The notes under the pieces: generated by a model
What the model saw: only the letters and a program-made list of their open reading frames with translations
What the model was told of the DNA's origin: nothing
Database searches by the model: none
Position numbers and translations under genes: made by a program
NCBI GenBank assembly: GCA_000171875.1
Contig: ABHI01000001.1
Span: forward strand, 631,001-695,000
Direction: 5' to 3'
Length of the DNA: 64,000 nucleotides
DNA from: Flavobacteriales bacterium ALC-1
GTDB taxonomy: Bacteria > Bacteroidota > Bacteroidia > Flavobacteriales > Flavobacteriaceae
Shown here: piece after piece, positions 29,004 to 39,051 of the stretch
Numbering within the stretch: the first letter of the stretch is position 1
Layout: every line of letters begins with the position of its first letter

Positions 29004-29795
29004 TTATATATTTATTTCTACCACCAAACCTTCATTAGCTCTAATGTTAAAAACGGTTTGGTCCTTAAAAATCAGGTACTGTCCTTTTACACCAACCAAT
29101 TCTCCAGAATATTCAAGCTGCTTTTTTAAATTTAAGCTATTTGGCTTTATTGGATATTGACCTACAGGAAACTGAAGATGTGTTTCATTGTTGTTTTCAA
29201 TAAAATAGTCTTTTGCTTCATCAGGTATATATTGCTTAAGTTTTTCTCTCCACTCTAATAGATTTTCGTCCTCTATATCGTTTTTTAGCATTTTCCGCCA
29301 ATTGGTTTTATCTGCCACATAATTCTTTAAAGCAACTTCAGTAATTCCTGCTAAATATCTATTAGGCACTTCAACAATCTCTATGGCTTCGTGAGCACCT
29401 TGGTCAATCCAACGTGTAGGCACTTGACTTTTCCGTGTCACTCCTACCTTTACATTACTTGAGTTAGCGAGATATACTATATGCGGTTGTAACTGCACTT
29501 TCTTTTCATATTCTAAATCTCGATCTTCTTTACCTAAATGTGCAGTACTTAATTCTGGCCGCATAATCCAATCACCTGCTAATGGTTTATCAAAAAAGCA
29601 TGTTTTACAGAAACCTTGTCTATATATAGGTCGATCTAAACCACAGCTTAAACATTGATGTCCAACAAGTTTAATTCCGATAGGTCTATTCAACAATTGG
29701 TTCATATGAATAAAATCATTTTCAAAGACCAAATAATATTGAATGGGCTCTAAAAACTCAGTTTGCATTTTAGTAAGTACACCTTTATAAATCAT
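29004..29795 (-). CDS. DUF2797 family zinc-binding protein
   Basis: The 263-residue protein has the DUF2797 signature with two CxxC pairs (CLSCGLDRPIYRQGFC, then CKTC about residues 48-67), probably a zinc site, and the later SNVKVGVTRKSQVPTRWIDQGA segment which resembles a GIY-YIG-like core. Function is unknown. The gene converges on rpsU with a shared terminator. The start is ATG at 29795. Confidence 0.85.
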   Translation of the reverse strand: MIYKGVLTKMQTEFLEPIQYYLVFENDFIHMNQLLNRPIGIKLVGHQCLSCGLDRPIYRQGFCKTCFFDKPLAGDWIMRPELSTAHLGKEDRDLEYEKKVQLQPHIVYLANSSNVKVGVTRKSQVPTRWIDQGAHEAIEIVEVPNRYLAGITEVALKNYVADKTNWRKMLKNDIEDENLLEWREKLKQYIPDEAKDYFIENNNETHLQFPVGQYPIKPNSLNLKKQLEYSGELVGVKGQYLIFKDQTVFNIRANEGLVVEINI

Positions 29796-29902
29796 AGAAG
29801 AAATTTAGTAAATTTAACTTTTCAAATTTAGACAACTAAACCTGAAAATACATAAAACGAATAATTGCCAAATGCCGTTTAACGGCTAAAGATAGCTAAT
29901 CC

Positions 29903-31420
29903 ATGCCAATTCCTATTGTAAATTCTATTGCTTCGTGGTTTTTAAAAAAGCGGTTTCATCAGATCGAATTGTTTTTAAAATACCCTAATGAAGTACAGAA
30001 TGAATTACTTTTTAGTTTATTAAAAATTGCAAAAGATACAGAGGTAGGCAAACAATATGATTTTGCTTCTATTAAAACATATAGAGAATTTGATAAGCGT
30101 GTACCTGTAGTTAACTACGAAACTATTCAGCCAATAATAGAGCGTTCTAGAAATGGAGAACAAAACATTTTTTGGCCTTCACCTATACGATGGTTTGCTA
30201 AATCTAGCGGAACTACTAATGCCAAAAGTAAATTTATACCAGTAAGTACAGATTCATTAGAAGATTGCCACTATGCCGCAGGTAAGGATTTGCTTTGCAT
30301 GTATTTAAATAACAATGAAGATTCACAATTATTTACAGGTAAAAGCTTGCGATTAGGTGGTAGTAAAGAATTATATAAGGAGAACGGAACCGTATTTGGT
30401 GACTTAAGTGCAATCCTTATAGATAATATGCCTTTTTGGGCAGAGTACAGCAGTACTCCAAGTAATCGCGTGTCGCTAATGAGCGATTGGGAAACCAAAA
30501 TGGCTGCCATTGTTGATGAAACTATTGAAGAAAATGTAACAAGTCTAGCTGGTGTACCATCTTGGATGTTAGTACTTCTTAATAATGTTTTAGACAAAAC
30601 AGAAAAAAATAACCTTTTTGACATTTGGCCAAACTTAGAAGCTTACTTCCATGGAGGTGTAAGTTTTAACCCTTATATGGAACAATACAAAGCTATTCTT
30701 CCCAAGGATAGTTTTAAATATTATGAAATTTATAATGCTTCTGAAGGTTTTTTTGCTATCCAGGATCAAAACAATTCTAGTGATCTATTGTTAATGCTAG
30801 ATTATGGCATTTTTTATGAATTTATCCCAATGGATGTCTACGGAACTACTAAACAAAAAGTAATTCCATTAAGTGAAGTAGAGCTCAACACCAACTATGC
30901 CGTAATTATTACAACTAATGCAGGTCTTTGGCGCTATAAAATTGGTGACACTATTCGCTTTGTAAGTTTGAATCCTCATAGAATTAGAGTTTCTGGTAGA
31001 ACAAAACATCATATAAATGCCTTTGGCGAAGAACTAATTATAGAAAATGCCGAAGATGCACTCAAAAAAGTATGCAAAAGCACTTCATCTGAAATTGTAG
31101 ATTATACTGCTGCTCCTATTTTTATGAATGGTAAAGAAAAAGGAGCTCATGAGTGGATTATAGAATTTAAAACCCCCCCAGAAAATATGCCTCATTTTGA
31201 AGCGTTATTTGACGATGCACTAAAATCTTTAAATTCTGATTATGAAGCCAAGAGATATAATAATATGACACTTAATAAACCAACAATTCATAGTGCAAGA
31301 CCTAACTTATTTTATGACTGGTTAAAAGAAAATGATAAGCTTGGTGGACAACATAAAGTACCTCGTTTATCTAACTCTAGAAATTATGTTGATGCATTAT
31401 TACGCCTAAACTCTAAGTAA
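29903..31420 (+). CDS. GH3 family acyl-acid amido synthetase-like protein
   Basis: The 505-residue protein is a full-length member of the GH3 (auxin-responsive) family of ANL adenylating enzymes. It has the ATP-binding loop SSGTTNAKSKFIPV (about residues 98-111), YNASEGFFAIQ near residue 280 and the hinge WRYKIGDTIRF followed by VSGRTKHHINAFGEE in the C-terminal part. Plant relatives join amino acids to plant hormones; bacterial substrates are unknown. It is divergent from the DUF2797 gene and has no obvious partner. Confidence 0.88.
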   Translation: MPIPIVNSIASWFLKKRFHQIELFLKYPNEVQNELLFSLLKIAKDTEVGKQYDFASIKTYREFDKRVPVVNYETIQPIIERSRNGEQNIFWPSPIRWFAKSSGTTNAKSKFIPVSTDSLEDCHYAAGKDLLCMYLNNNEDSQLFTGKSLRLGGSKELYKENGTVFGDLSAILIDNMPFWAEYSSTPSNRVSLMSDWETKMAAIVDETIEENVTSLAGVPSWMLVLLNNVLDKTEKNNLFDIWPNLEAYFHGGVSFNPYMEQYKAILPKDSFKYYEIYNASEGFFAIQDQNNSSDLLLMLDYGIFYEFIPMDVYGTTKQKVIPLSEVELNTNYAVIITTNAGLWRYKIGDTIRFVSLNPHRIRVSGRTKHHINAFGEELIIENAEDALKKVCKSTSSEIVDYTAAPIFMNGKEKGAHEWIIEFKTPPENMPHFEALFDDALKSLNSDYEAKRYNNMTLNKPTIHSARPNLFYDWLKENDKLGGQHKVPRLSNSRNYVDALLRLNSK

Positions 31421-31558
31421 TACTTGACTAATAGGTTCAAATCTATACAATGCTAATTGTTACAATATAATCGATAAAAACCGTTCCTTATCTAATAAAA
31501 CACTTAAATCCAATAAGTTAATTGTACATTAGCATATATTAATTCATTTTCCCTCAAT

Positions 31559-32770
31559 ATGAAGTATACATTACACCTATTAGTTGTTGCATTAATATTT
31601 TGTACAACTAACCCTTATGACAAAACAGTAGTTGATCCTAAAAATAATGACCTAAATAAAAGTGGTTATTCTTTTCAAGTTAACATTTCTAAAGTTAATT
31701 CTAAATTTTCTGAAATAGCAAGTACGGTTTTTAGAGATAAACTTGTTATAGTTTCTTCAAAAAAAATTGGAGGATTAGGTAGTGGCTTAAACCCTGTAAC
31801 CAAAGAACCTTACACCGATTTATTTTGTTTAGATGTTAAACAAAATGGGAGTTTTTCTCAACCATTACTTTTTAGTCGAATATTAAACACTAAAAGTAAC
31901 GAAGGACAAGTTGCTTTTTCCCCTGATGAACATAGAATTTATTACACCCGTAGTGAAAGAAAAAATATATTAAACTATAAATTATATACAGCTGAACTAA
32001 AAAAAGATTCTTATGGCAAATGGATTAATGAAATGGAAGTTTCTATTTCTAGCGATAATCATTCTATAGAAAATCCTCATGTTACTTCAGATGGGAAATT
32101 TTTATATTTTTCTTCTGATATGAAAGATGGCTATGGAGGTTTCGATTTATACAAAGCCGAAATTCATGAAGATGGTAGTATCGGAAAACCTGAAAACTTA
32201 GGAGGTAAAATTAACACTTCAAAAGATGATAAATATCCATATACTACAAAAGATAGTAAAGAGATCTATTTCTCATCAAAAGGACATAATAGTATAGGAG
32301 GTTTTGACATATTCATTTCTAATATTAATAATAAAAAATACACTGAGCCTAGAAACTTAGGTTATGATATAAATTCTAAAAAAGATGATGTCGCCTTCAT
32401 TATTATAAACGGGAATCAAGGAGTATTTTCATCTAATAAAGACAATGCTAATAACAGCTTTAATATGTATCATTTTCAGTCTGAAATTATGTATCATGAG
32501 TTAGAAGGCATAGTTATAACTCAAGACGATAAAATATTACCTAATGCAACCGTTGTATTATATAATGGTGAAGGACTGGAAATTGGACGTCAAACAACTA
32601 ATGAAGATGCATCTTATAATTTTAAAATAAAGCCATATCAAGATTACCAACTAAAGGTTATTAAAAGAGGTTTCAAGGATTATAATAAAACACTTTTATC
32701 TGATGGAACTCCCCTTAAGGCTATTTTAAAGCTATCCTCTAAAATAAGTTATAACAAGAGTAAGCCTTAA
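31559..32770 (+). CDS. PD40 propeller and carboxypeptidase-regulatory domain protein
   Basis: The 403-residue protein has a signal-like N-terminus (possible lipobox-like IFC not convincing), PD40/WD40-like repeats (SPDEHRIYYTRS, TSDGKFLYFSSDMKDGYGGFDLY, TKDSKEIYFSSKG; about 110-310), and a C-terminal carboxypeptidase-regulatory-like fold (about 318-395, LEGIVITQDDKILPNATVVLY). The order matches the middle of PorE-type proteins of the type IX secretion system, but the TPR part and the OmpA-like peptidoglycan-binding end are missing. It may be an independent envelope protein. Role unknown. Confidence 0.72.
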   Translation: MKYTLHLLVVALIFCTTNPYDKTVVDPKNNDLNKSGYSFQVNISKVNSKFSEIASTVFRDKLVIVSSKKIGGLGSGLNPVTKEPYTDLFCLDVKQNGSFSQPLLFSRILNTKSNEGQVAFSPDEHRIYYTRSERKNILNYKLYTAELKKDSYGKWINEMEVSISSDNHSIENPHVTSDGKFLYFSSDMKDGYGGFDLYKAEIHEDGSIGKPENLGGKINTSKDDKYPYTTKDSKEIYFSSKGHNSIGGFDIFISNINNKKYTEPRNLGYDINSKKDDVAFIIINGNQGVFSSNKDNANNSFNMYHFQSEIMYHELEGIVITQDDKILPNATVVLYNGEGLEIGRQTTNEDASYNFKIKPYQDYQLKVIKRGFKDYNKTLLSDGTPLKAILKLSSKISYNKSKP

Positions 32771-32962
32771 CCTTTTATCCCGAAAAAAAGCATTAAATTT
32801 TCGCACAACGACGATTAATAGACTTAATCTAAAAATTACACTAATTCAGCTTCACTTATAAAAGAAGCCTATATATTAGCATCAAATAAATGTGCTAAAT
32901 AATTTAATAACCTATATATAAAATATTGCAATCAATATTATATTAATCAATCCCTAACTAAA

Positions 32963-32997
32963 AAAACCACAATTTCAATATTAGAAATTGTGGTTTT
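32963..32997 (-). terminator. Terminator after clpX
   Basis: A perfect 14-bp stem (AAAACCACAATTTC and its complement) with a 7-nt loop is followed by a T run on the minus strand. It ends the clpP-clpX transcript; the upstream 247-bp gap toward 32771 holds no gene I can see. Confidence 0.88.
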
Positions 32998-33018
32998 ATT
33001 TTTATTTAGATTTAATCT

Positions 33019-34251
33019 TTATGATACTGCTTTCAATTTCTTTAAAGTAGATTTAGATAACCTATCTTCAGCATAAGCTTTAGTAACATTTAATTTGGTT
33101 TCGCCAGACCCAGGTAAATCGAACATAGCTTCAGTTAAAATCTCTTCACAAAGCGAACGCAAACCACGTGCACCTAGTTTGTACTCAATAGCTTTTTCAA
33201 CAACATAATTTAATGCTCCTTCAGTTATGGTAAAATCAACCTCATCCATTGCAAACAATTTCTTGTATTGCTTAATGATAGCATTTTTAGGCTCCGTTAA
33301 AATGGCTCTTAATGTATTAGCGTCTAAAGGATCCATATGTGTTAATACTGGTAAACGACCAATAATTTCTGGTATTAAACCAAAGTCTTTTAAATCTTTA
33401 GGGATAATATATTGTAGAATGTTATCATTATCAATGGCATCATCAGAATTAATAGAACTATAACCAATGGCTTGCATATTTAAACGCTTGGTAATTACAC
33501 GTTCAATACCATCAAAAGCACCACCAGCAATGAATAAAATATGCTCTGTATTAACTTCGATAAACTTTTGATCCGGATGCTTACGCCCTCCTTTAGGCGG
33601 AACATTTACAACTGTTCCTTCTAATAGTTTTAACAAAGCTTGTTGAACTCCTTCTCCAGATACATCTCTAGTAATAGAAGGATTATCACTCTTACGTGCA
33701 ATTTTATCTATTTCATCTATAAATACGATACCACGTTGCGCCTTTTCAAGATTATAATCTGCAGCTTGTAATAATCGTGTTAGAATACTTTCCACATCTT
33801 CCCCTACATAACCAGCTTCAGTCAATACAGTTGCATCAACTATAGCTAAAGGCACATTTAACATTCTAGCAATAGTTTTGGCCATTAAGGTTTTACCTGT
33901 ACCTGTTTGCCCAACCATAATGATATTACTCTTTTGTATTTCTATATCATCATCACTTGGTGGCTGTAATAAACGCTTGTAGTGGTTATATACTGCAACA
34001 GACATCACACGCTTTGTGTACTCTTGCCCAATAATATATTCATCTAAAAAAGCTTTTATTTCTTTAGGCTTTCTTAGCATTAATTCTGAACTCAATTCTG
34101 AATTCCCAGTTTGCTTAGATTCTTCAATTACAATTCCATGCGCTTGTTCTATACAGCGATCACAAATATGTGCATCTAAACCTGCAATTAATAAATTTGT
34201 TTCTGGCTTCTTCCTACCACAAAATGAACATTCTAATTCTTCTTTTGCCAT
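33019..34251 (-). CDS. clpX: ATP-dependent Clp protease ATP-binding subunit ClpX
   Basis: The 410-residue protein has the zinc-binding domain with CSFC (7-10) and CDRC (29-32), the AAA+ Walker A GQTGTGKT near residue 117, Walker [12 protein letters not shown] near 180, and the arginine/sensor region [13 protein letters not shown]. It unfolds tagged proteins and feeds them to ClpP. It lies 47 bp downstream of clpP, as usual, and is likely co-transcribed. Confidence 0.97.
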   Translation of the reverse strand: MAKEELECSFCGRKKPETNLLIAGLDAHICDRCIEQAHGIVIEESKQTGNSELSSELMLRKPKEIKAFLDEYIIGQEYTKRVMSVAVYNHYKRLLQPPSDDDIEIQKSNIIMVGQTGTGKTLMAKTIARMLNVPLAIVDATVLTEAGYVGEDVESILTRLLQAADYNLEKAQRGIVFIDEIDKIARKSDNPSITRDVSGEGVQQALLKLLEGTVVNVPPKGGRKHPDQKFIEVNTEHILFIAGGAFDGIERVITKRLNMQAIGYSSINSDDAIDNDNILQYIIPKDLKDFGLIPEIIGRLPVLTHMDPLDANTLRAILTEPKNAIIKQYKKLFAMDEVDFTITEGALNYVVEKAIEYKLGARGLRSLCEEILTEAMFDLPGSGETKLNVTKAYAEDRLSKSTLKKLKAVS

Positions 34252-34298
34252 AATTTAAATTCTAGTTAGGAATATTAATAGTCGTAACTTTTTAAAGA

Positions 34299-34973
34299 TT
34301 ACTTGCGTCCTAATACTTCATCAATCATTCCGTAGTCTAATGCTTCGTTAGAAGTCATCCAATAATCACGATCAGAATCCTTCTCTACTTGCTCATAGGT
34401 TTTACCAGAATGACCAGAAATAATATCATATAACTCTTTCTTAATTTTTAATGTTTCGCGTACTGCAATCTCCATATCAGAAACCTGTCCTTGAGTACCG
34501 CTCATTGGTTGATGAATCATAACACGTGAGTGTTTTAATGCTGAGCGTTTTCCTTTTTCACCTGCACACAATAATACAGCAGCCATAGATGCTGCAATAC
34601 CTGTGCATATAGTTGCAACGTCTGGTTTTATAAATTGCATAGTGTCATAAATACCCAAACCAGCATATACAGAACCACCTGGTGAATTGATATAAATTTG
34701 AACATCTTTAGATGCATCTGTACTTTGTAAGAATAATAACTGTGCTTGTATAATATTGGCTACCTGATCATTTACACCAGTACCTAAAAAGATAATACGA
34801 TCCATCATTAAACGAGAAAACACATCAAAAACCGCAATATTCATTTGACGCTCTTCTATAATGTTTGGCGTTAAGTTAGTAGGATACATACTCTCAATAA
34901 TCTTACTGTAGTAATTACTATTAATGCCCTGGTCTTTTATTGCGAATTTTTCAAATTCTTTTCCGTAATCCAT
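34299..34973 (-). CDS. clpP: ATP-dependent Clp protease proteolytic subunit ClpP
   Basis: The 224-residue protein has the catalytic triad in the expected positions: Ser129 (GIAASMAA), His154 (VMIHQP) and Asp203 (SDRDYW). The N-terminus is about 30 residues longer than E. coli mature ClpP and may be processed. It forms a tetradecameric chamber and works with ClpX, encoded just downstream. It follows tig (86 bp gap with the tig terminator), the common tig-clpP-clpX order. Confidence 0.97.
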   Translation of the reverse strand: MDYGKEFEKFAIKDQGINSNYYSKIIESMYPTNLTPNIIEERQMNIAVFDVFSRLMMDRIIFLGTGVNDQVANIIQAQLLFLQSTDASKDVQIYINSPGGSVYAGLGIYDTMQFIKPDVATICTGIAASMAAVLLCAGEKGKRSALKHSRVMIHQPMSGTQGQVSDMEIAVRETLKIKKELYDIISGHSGKTYEQVEKDSDRDYWMTSNEALDYGMIDEVLGRK

Positions 34974-35006
34974 ATATTTTTAATTTGTTTTTTGATTAAA
35001 AAAAAA

Positions 35007-35030
35007 GCGTAAAACTATTCAGTTCTACGC
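35007..35030 (-). terminator. Terminator after tig
   Basis: A 10-bp stem (GCGTAGAACT / AGTTTTACGC on the minus strand, one G-U pair) with a 4-nt loop and a long T run lies between tig and clpP, so clpP-clpX probably also need their own promoter or read-through. Confidence 0.8.
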
Positions 35031-35059
35031 CTTAAAGATACTAATTTATTCAATATCGT

Positions 35060-36382
35060 TTAACTGTAAAATTCTTTAACAAAATCATCATAAGTGATTT
35101 CTTTTGTCTTAGTATTTGCTTCAGTCTTATATAAGTTTAATAATTTCTGACTCATTAACTGTTCTGACAAACGTTTCACCTCTTCTTGATTAGATAAAAT
35201 ACGTGCAGCAATATCTTCCAATTCTTTTTCTGAAGGATTCATTTGACCAAACTGTGCCATTTGTCCTTTTATCATCTCCATAGAAAAAGCTTTCATTTCT
35301 TCAAATTGAACCTGCAAGTTATGCTCTTGGATTAATTTACCTTCAATTAATTGATAACGCATACTCTTTTCAGACTTTTCATATTCTTCTTTAGCTTGCT
35401 CTTCACTCATTTCCTCTTCCCCTGCAGTTTGCATCCACTTTTGAAGGAATTCTGCTGGCAAATCGAATTTTGTGTTTTCAACTAAATATTCAGTAACATC
35501 ATTTAATAATTTCTGATCACCTTGTTGTGCAAATTGCTTTTCAGAATCTGCTTTAATTTTTTCTTTCAATTCTGTTACAGAAGTCACAGCTTTTGGTCCA
35601 AATAATTTGTCAAATAAGTCTTGATCCAAATCTGCTAATTCTCTTCCATTAACTTCAGTAACCGTAAAGTCAACATCAATCGCTAAACCATGAGCATCAT
35701 CGTGAGACACTTTTAAGAACGTCATTAAATCATGATCATCGTTAAACAATCCTTTGGTTTTTAACGTAATAATATCACCAACTTTAGCACCGATAAATTT
35801 CTTAGGATTAGTTTTTCCTTTTAATTTATCTAAAGTAATCGTGGTAGAATTATTTATTTCTTTTTCTTCGTTAACAAAAGTTCCTGTGATTTCAGAATCT
35901 TGAGTGATTTCTGTTTGAGAAATAATTTTACCGTATTGTTTTTGGATGTGCTCAATTTGATTGTTAATCATCTTATCATCAGCAACAATATTGTAATGTG
36001 TAATTGCTTTTTTACCTTTAAGCTTTACATCGAATTCTGGTGCTAAACCTAATTCAAACTCAAAAGAAAATGCATCTGCATCCCAATCTAAATCATCTTG
36101 TGGTTTTGGTAATGGGTTACCTAAAACATCTAGCTTTTCTTCAACTAAATATTTCCCTAGAGCATCTTGCAACAATTTATTTACCTCATCTACCAATACA
36201 GCTTTACCATATTGTTTCTTTACCATCCCCATTGGCACGTGACCTTTTCTAAAACCAGGAATGTTAGCAGACTTACGGTAATCTGTTAAGATTTTCTCTA
36301 CTTTATCGCTATAATCTTCTTTAGCGATATCCACTTTTACAACTGCATTTAATGCATCGATGTTTTCTCTTGTAATGTTCAT
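35060..36382 (-). CDS. tig: Trigger factor, ribosome-associated chaperone/prolyl isomerase
   Basis: The product is 440 residues from the ATG at 36382 (MNITRENIDALNAVVKV). An upstream frame start would add 12 residues reading through the promoter, so it is rejected. The ribosome-binding signature GFRKGHVPMGMVKKQYG is at about residues 36-52; the FKBP-like domain lies near 150-240 and is divergent from E. coli; the C-terminal chaperone domain follows. It shields nascent chains. A well-matched promoter (36408-36436) is 25 bp upstream. Confidence 0.95.
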   Translation of the reverse strand: MNITRENIDALNAVVKVDIAKEDYSDKVEKILTDYRKSANIPGFRKGHVPMGMVKKQYGKAVLVDEVNKLLQDALGKYLVEEKLDVLGNPLPKPQDDLDWDADAFSFEFELGLAPEFDVKLKGKKAITHYNIVADDKMINNQIEHIQKQYGKIISQTEITQDSEITGTFVNEEKEINNSTTITLDKLKGKTNPKKFIGAKVGDIITLKTKGLFNDDHDLMTFLKVSHDDAHGLAIDVDFTVTEVNGRELADLDQDLFDKLFGPKAVTSVTELKEKIKADSEKQFAQQGDQKLLNDVTEYLVENTKFDLPAEFLQKWMQTAGEEEMSEEQAKEEYEKSEKSMRYQLIEGKLIQEHNLQVQFEEMKAFSMEMIKGQMAQFGQMNPSEKELEDIAARILSNQEEVKRLSEQLMSQKLLNLYKTEANTKTKEITYDDFVKEFYS

Positions 36383-36407
36383 TATTCTTGTAACTAAAAT
36401 TGGGCTG

Positions 36408-36436
36408 CAAAAATACAATATTTTTTACAACCCAAC
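36408..36436 (-). promoter_or_regulatory. Promoter for tig
   Basis: On the minus strand TTG (36436-36434), 18 bp, then TATTTTTG (36415-36408): a good Bacteroidota primary promoter 25 bp before the tig ATG. Confidence 0.7.
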
Positions 36437-36462
36437 AATAGTTTTAGATGTTTGACTTTAAG

Positions 36463-36810
36463 CTACTTTTTATCTGTTTTTAATAACGAATATAACAACG
36501 ATTGTAAGATACATAAAAGCACACTAAAAAGTATAGCTGACCAAATACCATTAACAGAAAAACCATCAACAAGTTTATCTGCTAAAAGTATGATTATAGC
36601 ATTAATAACTAAAAGAAAAAGTCCTAAGGTTATAATTGTTACTGGCAATGTTAAAATTATTAAAATTGGCTTTACAATAAGATTGAGGATTGATAAAACC
36701 ACGGCAACAATGATTGCACCTATATAGCCATCTACTGAAACTCCATTTAGAACATGTGCTAAGATGAATACTGCTAATGCGTTTAATAAAAGTCGGATAA
36801 TTAGATTCAT
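36463..36810 (-). CDS. Phage holin family 4 (DUF360-like) small membrane protein
   Basis: The 115-residue protein has four hydrophobic helices and the family pattern (LNALAVFILAHVLNGVSVDGYIGA near the start, VKPILIILTLPVTIITLGLFLLVINA in the middle). Despite the family name, chromosomal copies in Bacteroidota are ordinary membrane proteins of unknown role, and there is no phage gene near. It follows the hydrolase gene by 16 bp, so it is probably the last gene of a pdxJ operon. Confidence 0.85.
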   Translation of the reverse strand: MNLIIRLLLNALAVFILAHVLNGVSVDGYIGAIIVAVVLSILNLIVKPILIILTLPVTIITLGLFLLVINAIIILLADKLVDGFSVNGIWSAILFSVLLCILQSLLYSLLKTDKK

Positions 36811-36826
36811 AACATTTGAATTTTAT

Positions 36827-37591
36827 CTAAAATACAAAATTCATCACTGCCTCATAAAAATCTTTAGGATTCTCTGCATGCAACCAATGACCAGCATTTG
36901 AGATAGTAACGATGTTTGAGTTTGGGAAATGTCGCTTTATTACCCCTTCATCTGCAACACCAATATATTCTGATTTATCACCACGTAAAAACAAGGTGTC
37001 TTTTTTGAAAGTAGCATGTATTGGTAATGCTTCACCTACTTCAGAAACATTTTCTTTTAATACGTCTAAATTTATGCGCAATCCTAATTTTCCTTTCTCT
37101 ATCCAATACAAATTTTTAAGTAAAAACATTCGAGTTCCAATTTCATGCACATAATTGCTTAAAAACTTATCTGCTTGCCCTCTACTTGTTATTTCAGAAA
37201 AATCTAAACTACTTAAGCCTTCTAAAATAGCATCGTGATGTATTGGATAATATCTAGGTGAAATATCTGCTACAAGTAACTTACTAACCAATTCTGGATA
37301 TTTAGTTGCAAATAACATTGCCGTTTTCCCTCCCATAGAATGACCAAGTAATACAATATCATTCAGATTATTTTCATTACAGTAGTGCTTTAAATCTTCA
37401 GCCATTAATTCATAATCAAACTCCTCTGAATGGAAACTGCGCCCATGATTACGTTGATCTACAAGGTGCATTTCAAAATTAGATTCAGAAAATTGTCTAG
37501 CAAGTGTTTTCCAATTGTCTCCCATGCCCAAAAAGCCATGGAGAATTACAAATGGTTTTCCTTCACCGAATGTATTAGAATGTAATATCAT
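36827..37591 (-). CDS. Alpha/beta hydrolase (YbfF-like esterase)
   Basis: The 254-residue protein has the HGFLGMGDNW oxyanion motif near residue 18, the nucleophile elbow GHSMGGK near residue 85, an acid (DKSEYIG) and the final His (NAGHWLHAENP). The family includes YbfF acyl esterases. The substrate is unknown. It overlaps pdxJ by 4 bp (ATGA-type), so translation is probably coupled. Confidence 0.87.
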   Translation of the reverse strand: MILHSNTFGEGKPFVILHGFLGMGDNWKTLARQFSESNFEMHLVDQRNHGRSFHSEEFDYELMAEDLKHYCNENNLNDIVLLGHSMGGKTAMLFATKYPELVSKLLVADISPRYYPIHHDAILEGLSSLDFSEITSRGQADKFLSNYVHEIGTRMFLLKNLYWIEKGKLGLRINLDVLKENVSEVGEALPIHATFKKDTLFLRGDKSEYIGVADEGVIKRHFPNSNIVTISNAGHWLHAENPKDFYEAVMNFVF

Positions 37592-38301
37592 TTTAACTTA
37601 TCTAAATACATTGCAATAACATTCTCAACACCTAAGTACAAACTTTCAGCAATCAAAGCGTGCCCAATAGAAACTTCTAATAAACCTGTAATATTGTCTT
37701 TAAAGAATTCGATGTTTTCCAAGGATAAATCATGCCCAGCATTAACACCTAACTGTATTGCATTTGCCAGGCCAGCACATTCCATATAAGGCTTAATAGC
37801 TTCCTTGTTTCCTAAACCATATTGATGTGCAAATGCTTCGGTATATAATTCAATTCGGTCGGTACCTGTTGCTTTAGCTCCTTCAATTTGGTGTAAATCA
37901 GGATCTACAAAAATTGACGTTCTTATGCCATTATCTTTAAACTCCTTAATCACTTCGACTAAAAAATCCTTATGCTTTAATGTGTCCCAACCTGCATTAG
38001 ACGTAATAGCATCTACAGCATCTGGCACTAAAGTAACTTGCGTAGGTTTTATTTCTAAAACCATTTCTATAAACTTTGGAATTGGATTACCCTCAATATT
38101 ATATTCTGTATATACCTCCGATTTTAAATCGTAAGCATCTTGGTAGCGAATATGACGTTCATCTGGCCTTGGATGAATAGTAACCCCTTCAGCTCCATAA
38201 CGCTGAACATCTCTTGCAAATTGTACAACATTTGGCACATCGCCTCCTCTACTATTTCTTAAGGTAGCAATCTTATTTATGTTAACACTTAGTTTGGTCA
38301 T
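37588..38301 (-). CDS. pdxJ: Pyridoxine 5'-phosphate synthase
   Basis: The 237-residue protein is a full-length PdxJ TIM barrel: SVNINKIATLRNSRGGDVP at the start, GAEGVTIHPRPDERHI near 34-49 and GVNAGHDLSLENIEFF near 187-202. It joins deoxyxylulose 5-phosphate with aminoacetone phosphate to give pyridoxine 5'-phosphate in the vitamin B6 pathway. The gene leads the operon with the hydrolase and the holin-like protein. Confidence 0.97.
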   Translation of the reverse strand: MTKLSVNINKIATLRNSRGGDVPNVVQFARDVQRYGAEGVTIHPRPDERHIRYQDAYDLKSEVYTEYNIEGNPIPKFIEMVLEIKPTQVTLVPDAVDAITSNAGWDTLKHKDFLVEVIKEFKDNGIRTSIFVDPDLHQIEGAKATGTDRIELYTEAFAHQYGLGNKEAIKPYMECAGLANAIQLGVNAGHDLSLENIEFFKDNITGLLEVSIGHALIAESLYLGVENVIAMYLDKLK

Positions 38302-38391
38302 ATCAATAGCTTTTGAATCACAAAAATACGAACTCCAACACGCTTATTATGGTTATTTTTGATTAATTTGCAACATATTTAAGGCTTAGTT

Positions 38392-39048
38392 ATGCAACTA
38401 CAAAAACTTGTAATTAACGATATAAAACCACTCCGTATTACTGATAATATAAGTGATTTACAATTGCTTTTTAATCAGTTGACCTACTCTCACATTCCTA
38501 TTATTAATGAAGGTGTTTATATTGGTTGTATTTCTGAAACAGATGCCCATTGTTTTGATGGAGCAAAATCCATAAACGATTGTAAGTATACTACTGAGGG
38601 TTTTTTTGTAAGACCTACTACTAATTGGCTGGATGTCCTTGAAGCGTTTGCTCAAAATGATACTAACATTATGCCTGTTTTAGACAGAAACAATAAATAT
38701 CTCGGTTATTACGAGCTTAATGATATTATTCACTTATTTAATGAGACTCCTTTTTTCTCAGAACCTGGTGGCATCTTAATTGTTGAGAAAGGTATTAATG
38801 ATTACTCATTTAGTGAAATTAGTCAGATAGTAGAGTCAAACGATGCTAAGTTGTTAGGTGCTTTTATTTCTAAAATGGATGGTGATTTAGCAAGAATAAC
38901 TATAAAAATTGGAAATACTAGCCTTAATGAGGTTATTCAAACTTTTAGACGTTATAGTTATAATATTGTTTCTGGACATGAAGAAGACTCTTATATAGAG
39001 AGTCTAAAAGAACGTTCAGAATATCTCAACAAATACCTAAATATGTAA
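38392..39048 (+). CDS. CBS-domain protein
   Basis: The 218-residue protein has a pair of CBS domains (about 5-130; YSHIPIINEG and IMPVLDRNNKYLGYY) followed by an 80-residue ACT-like tail (GGILIVEKGINDYSFSEIS). CBS domains bind adenosine nucleotides. It lies 3 bp before nadK, which is conserved in Flavobacteriaceae, so it may sense adenylates or NAD level. That is inference. Confidence 0.82.
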   Translation: MQLQKLVINDIKPLRITDNISDLQLLFNQLTYSHIPIINEGVYIGCISETDAHCFDGAKSINDCKYTTEGFFVRPTTNWLDVLEAFAQNDTNIMPVLDRNNKYLGYYELNDIIHLFNETPFFSEPGGILIVEKGINDYSFSEISQIVESNDAKLLGAFISKMDGDLARITIKIGNTSLNEVIQTFRRYSYNIVSGHEEDSYIESLKERSEYLNKYLNM

Positions 39049-39051
39049 TTG

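Noticed and set aside
32771..32962. Short gene after the PD40 protein
   Set aside because: The stretch is AT-rich with many stops in all frames.
36463..36810. Holin-family gene as sign of a prophage
   Set aside because: The gene belongs to a chromosomal membrane family and no other phage gene is near.
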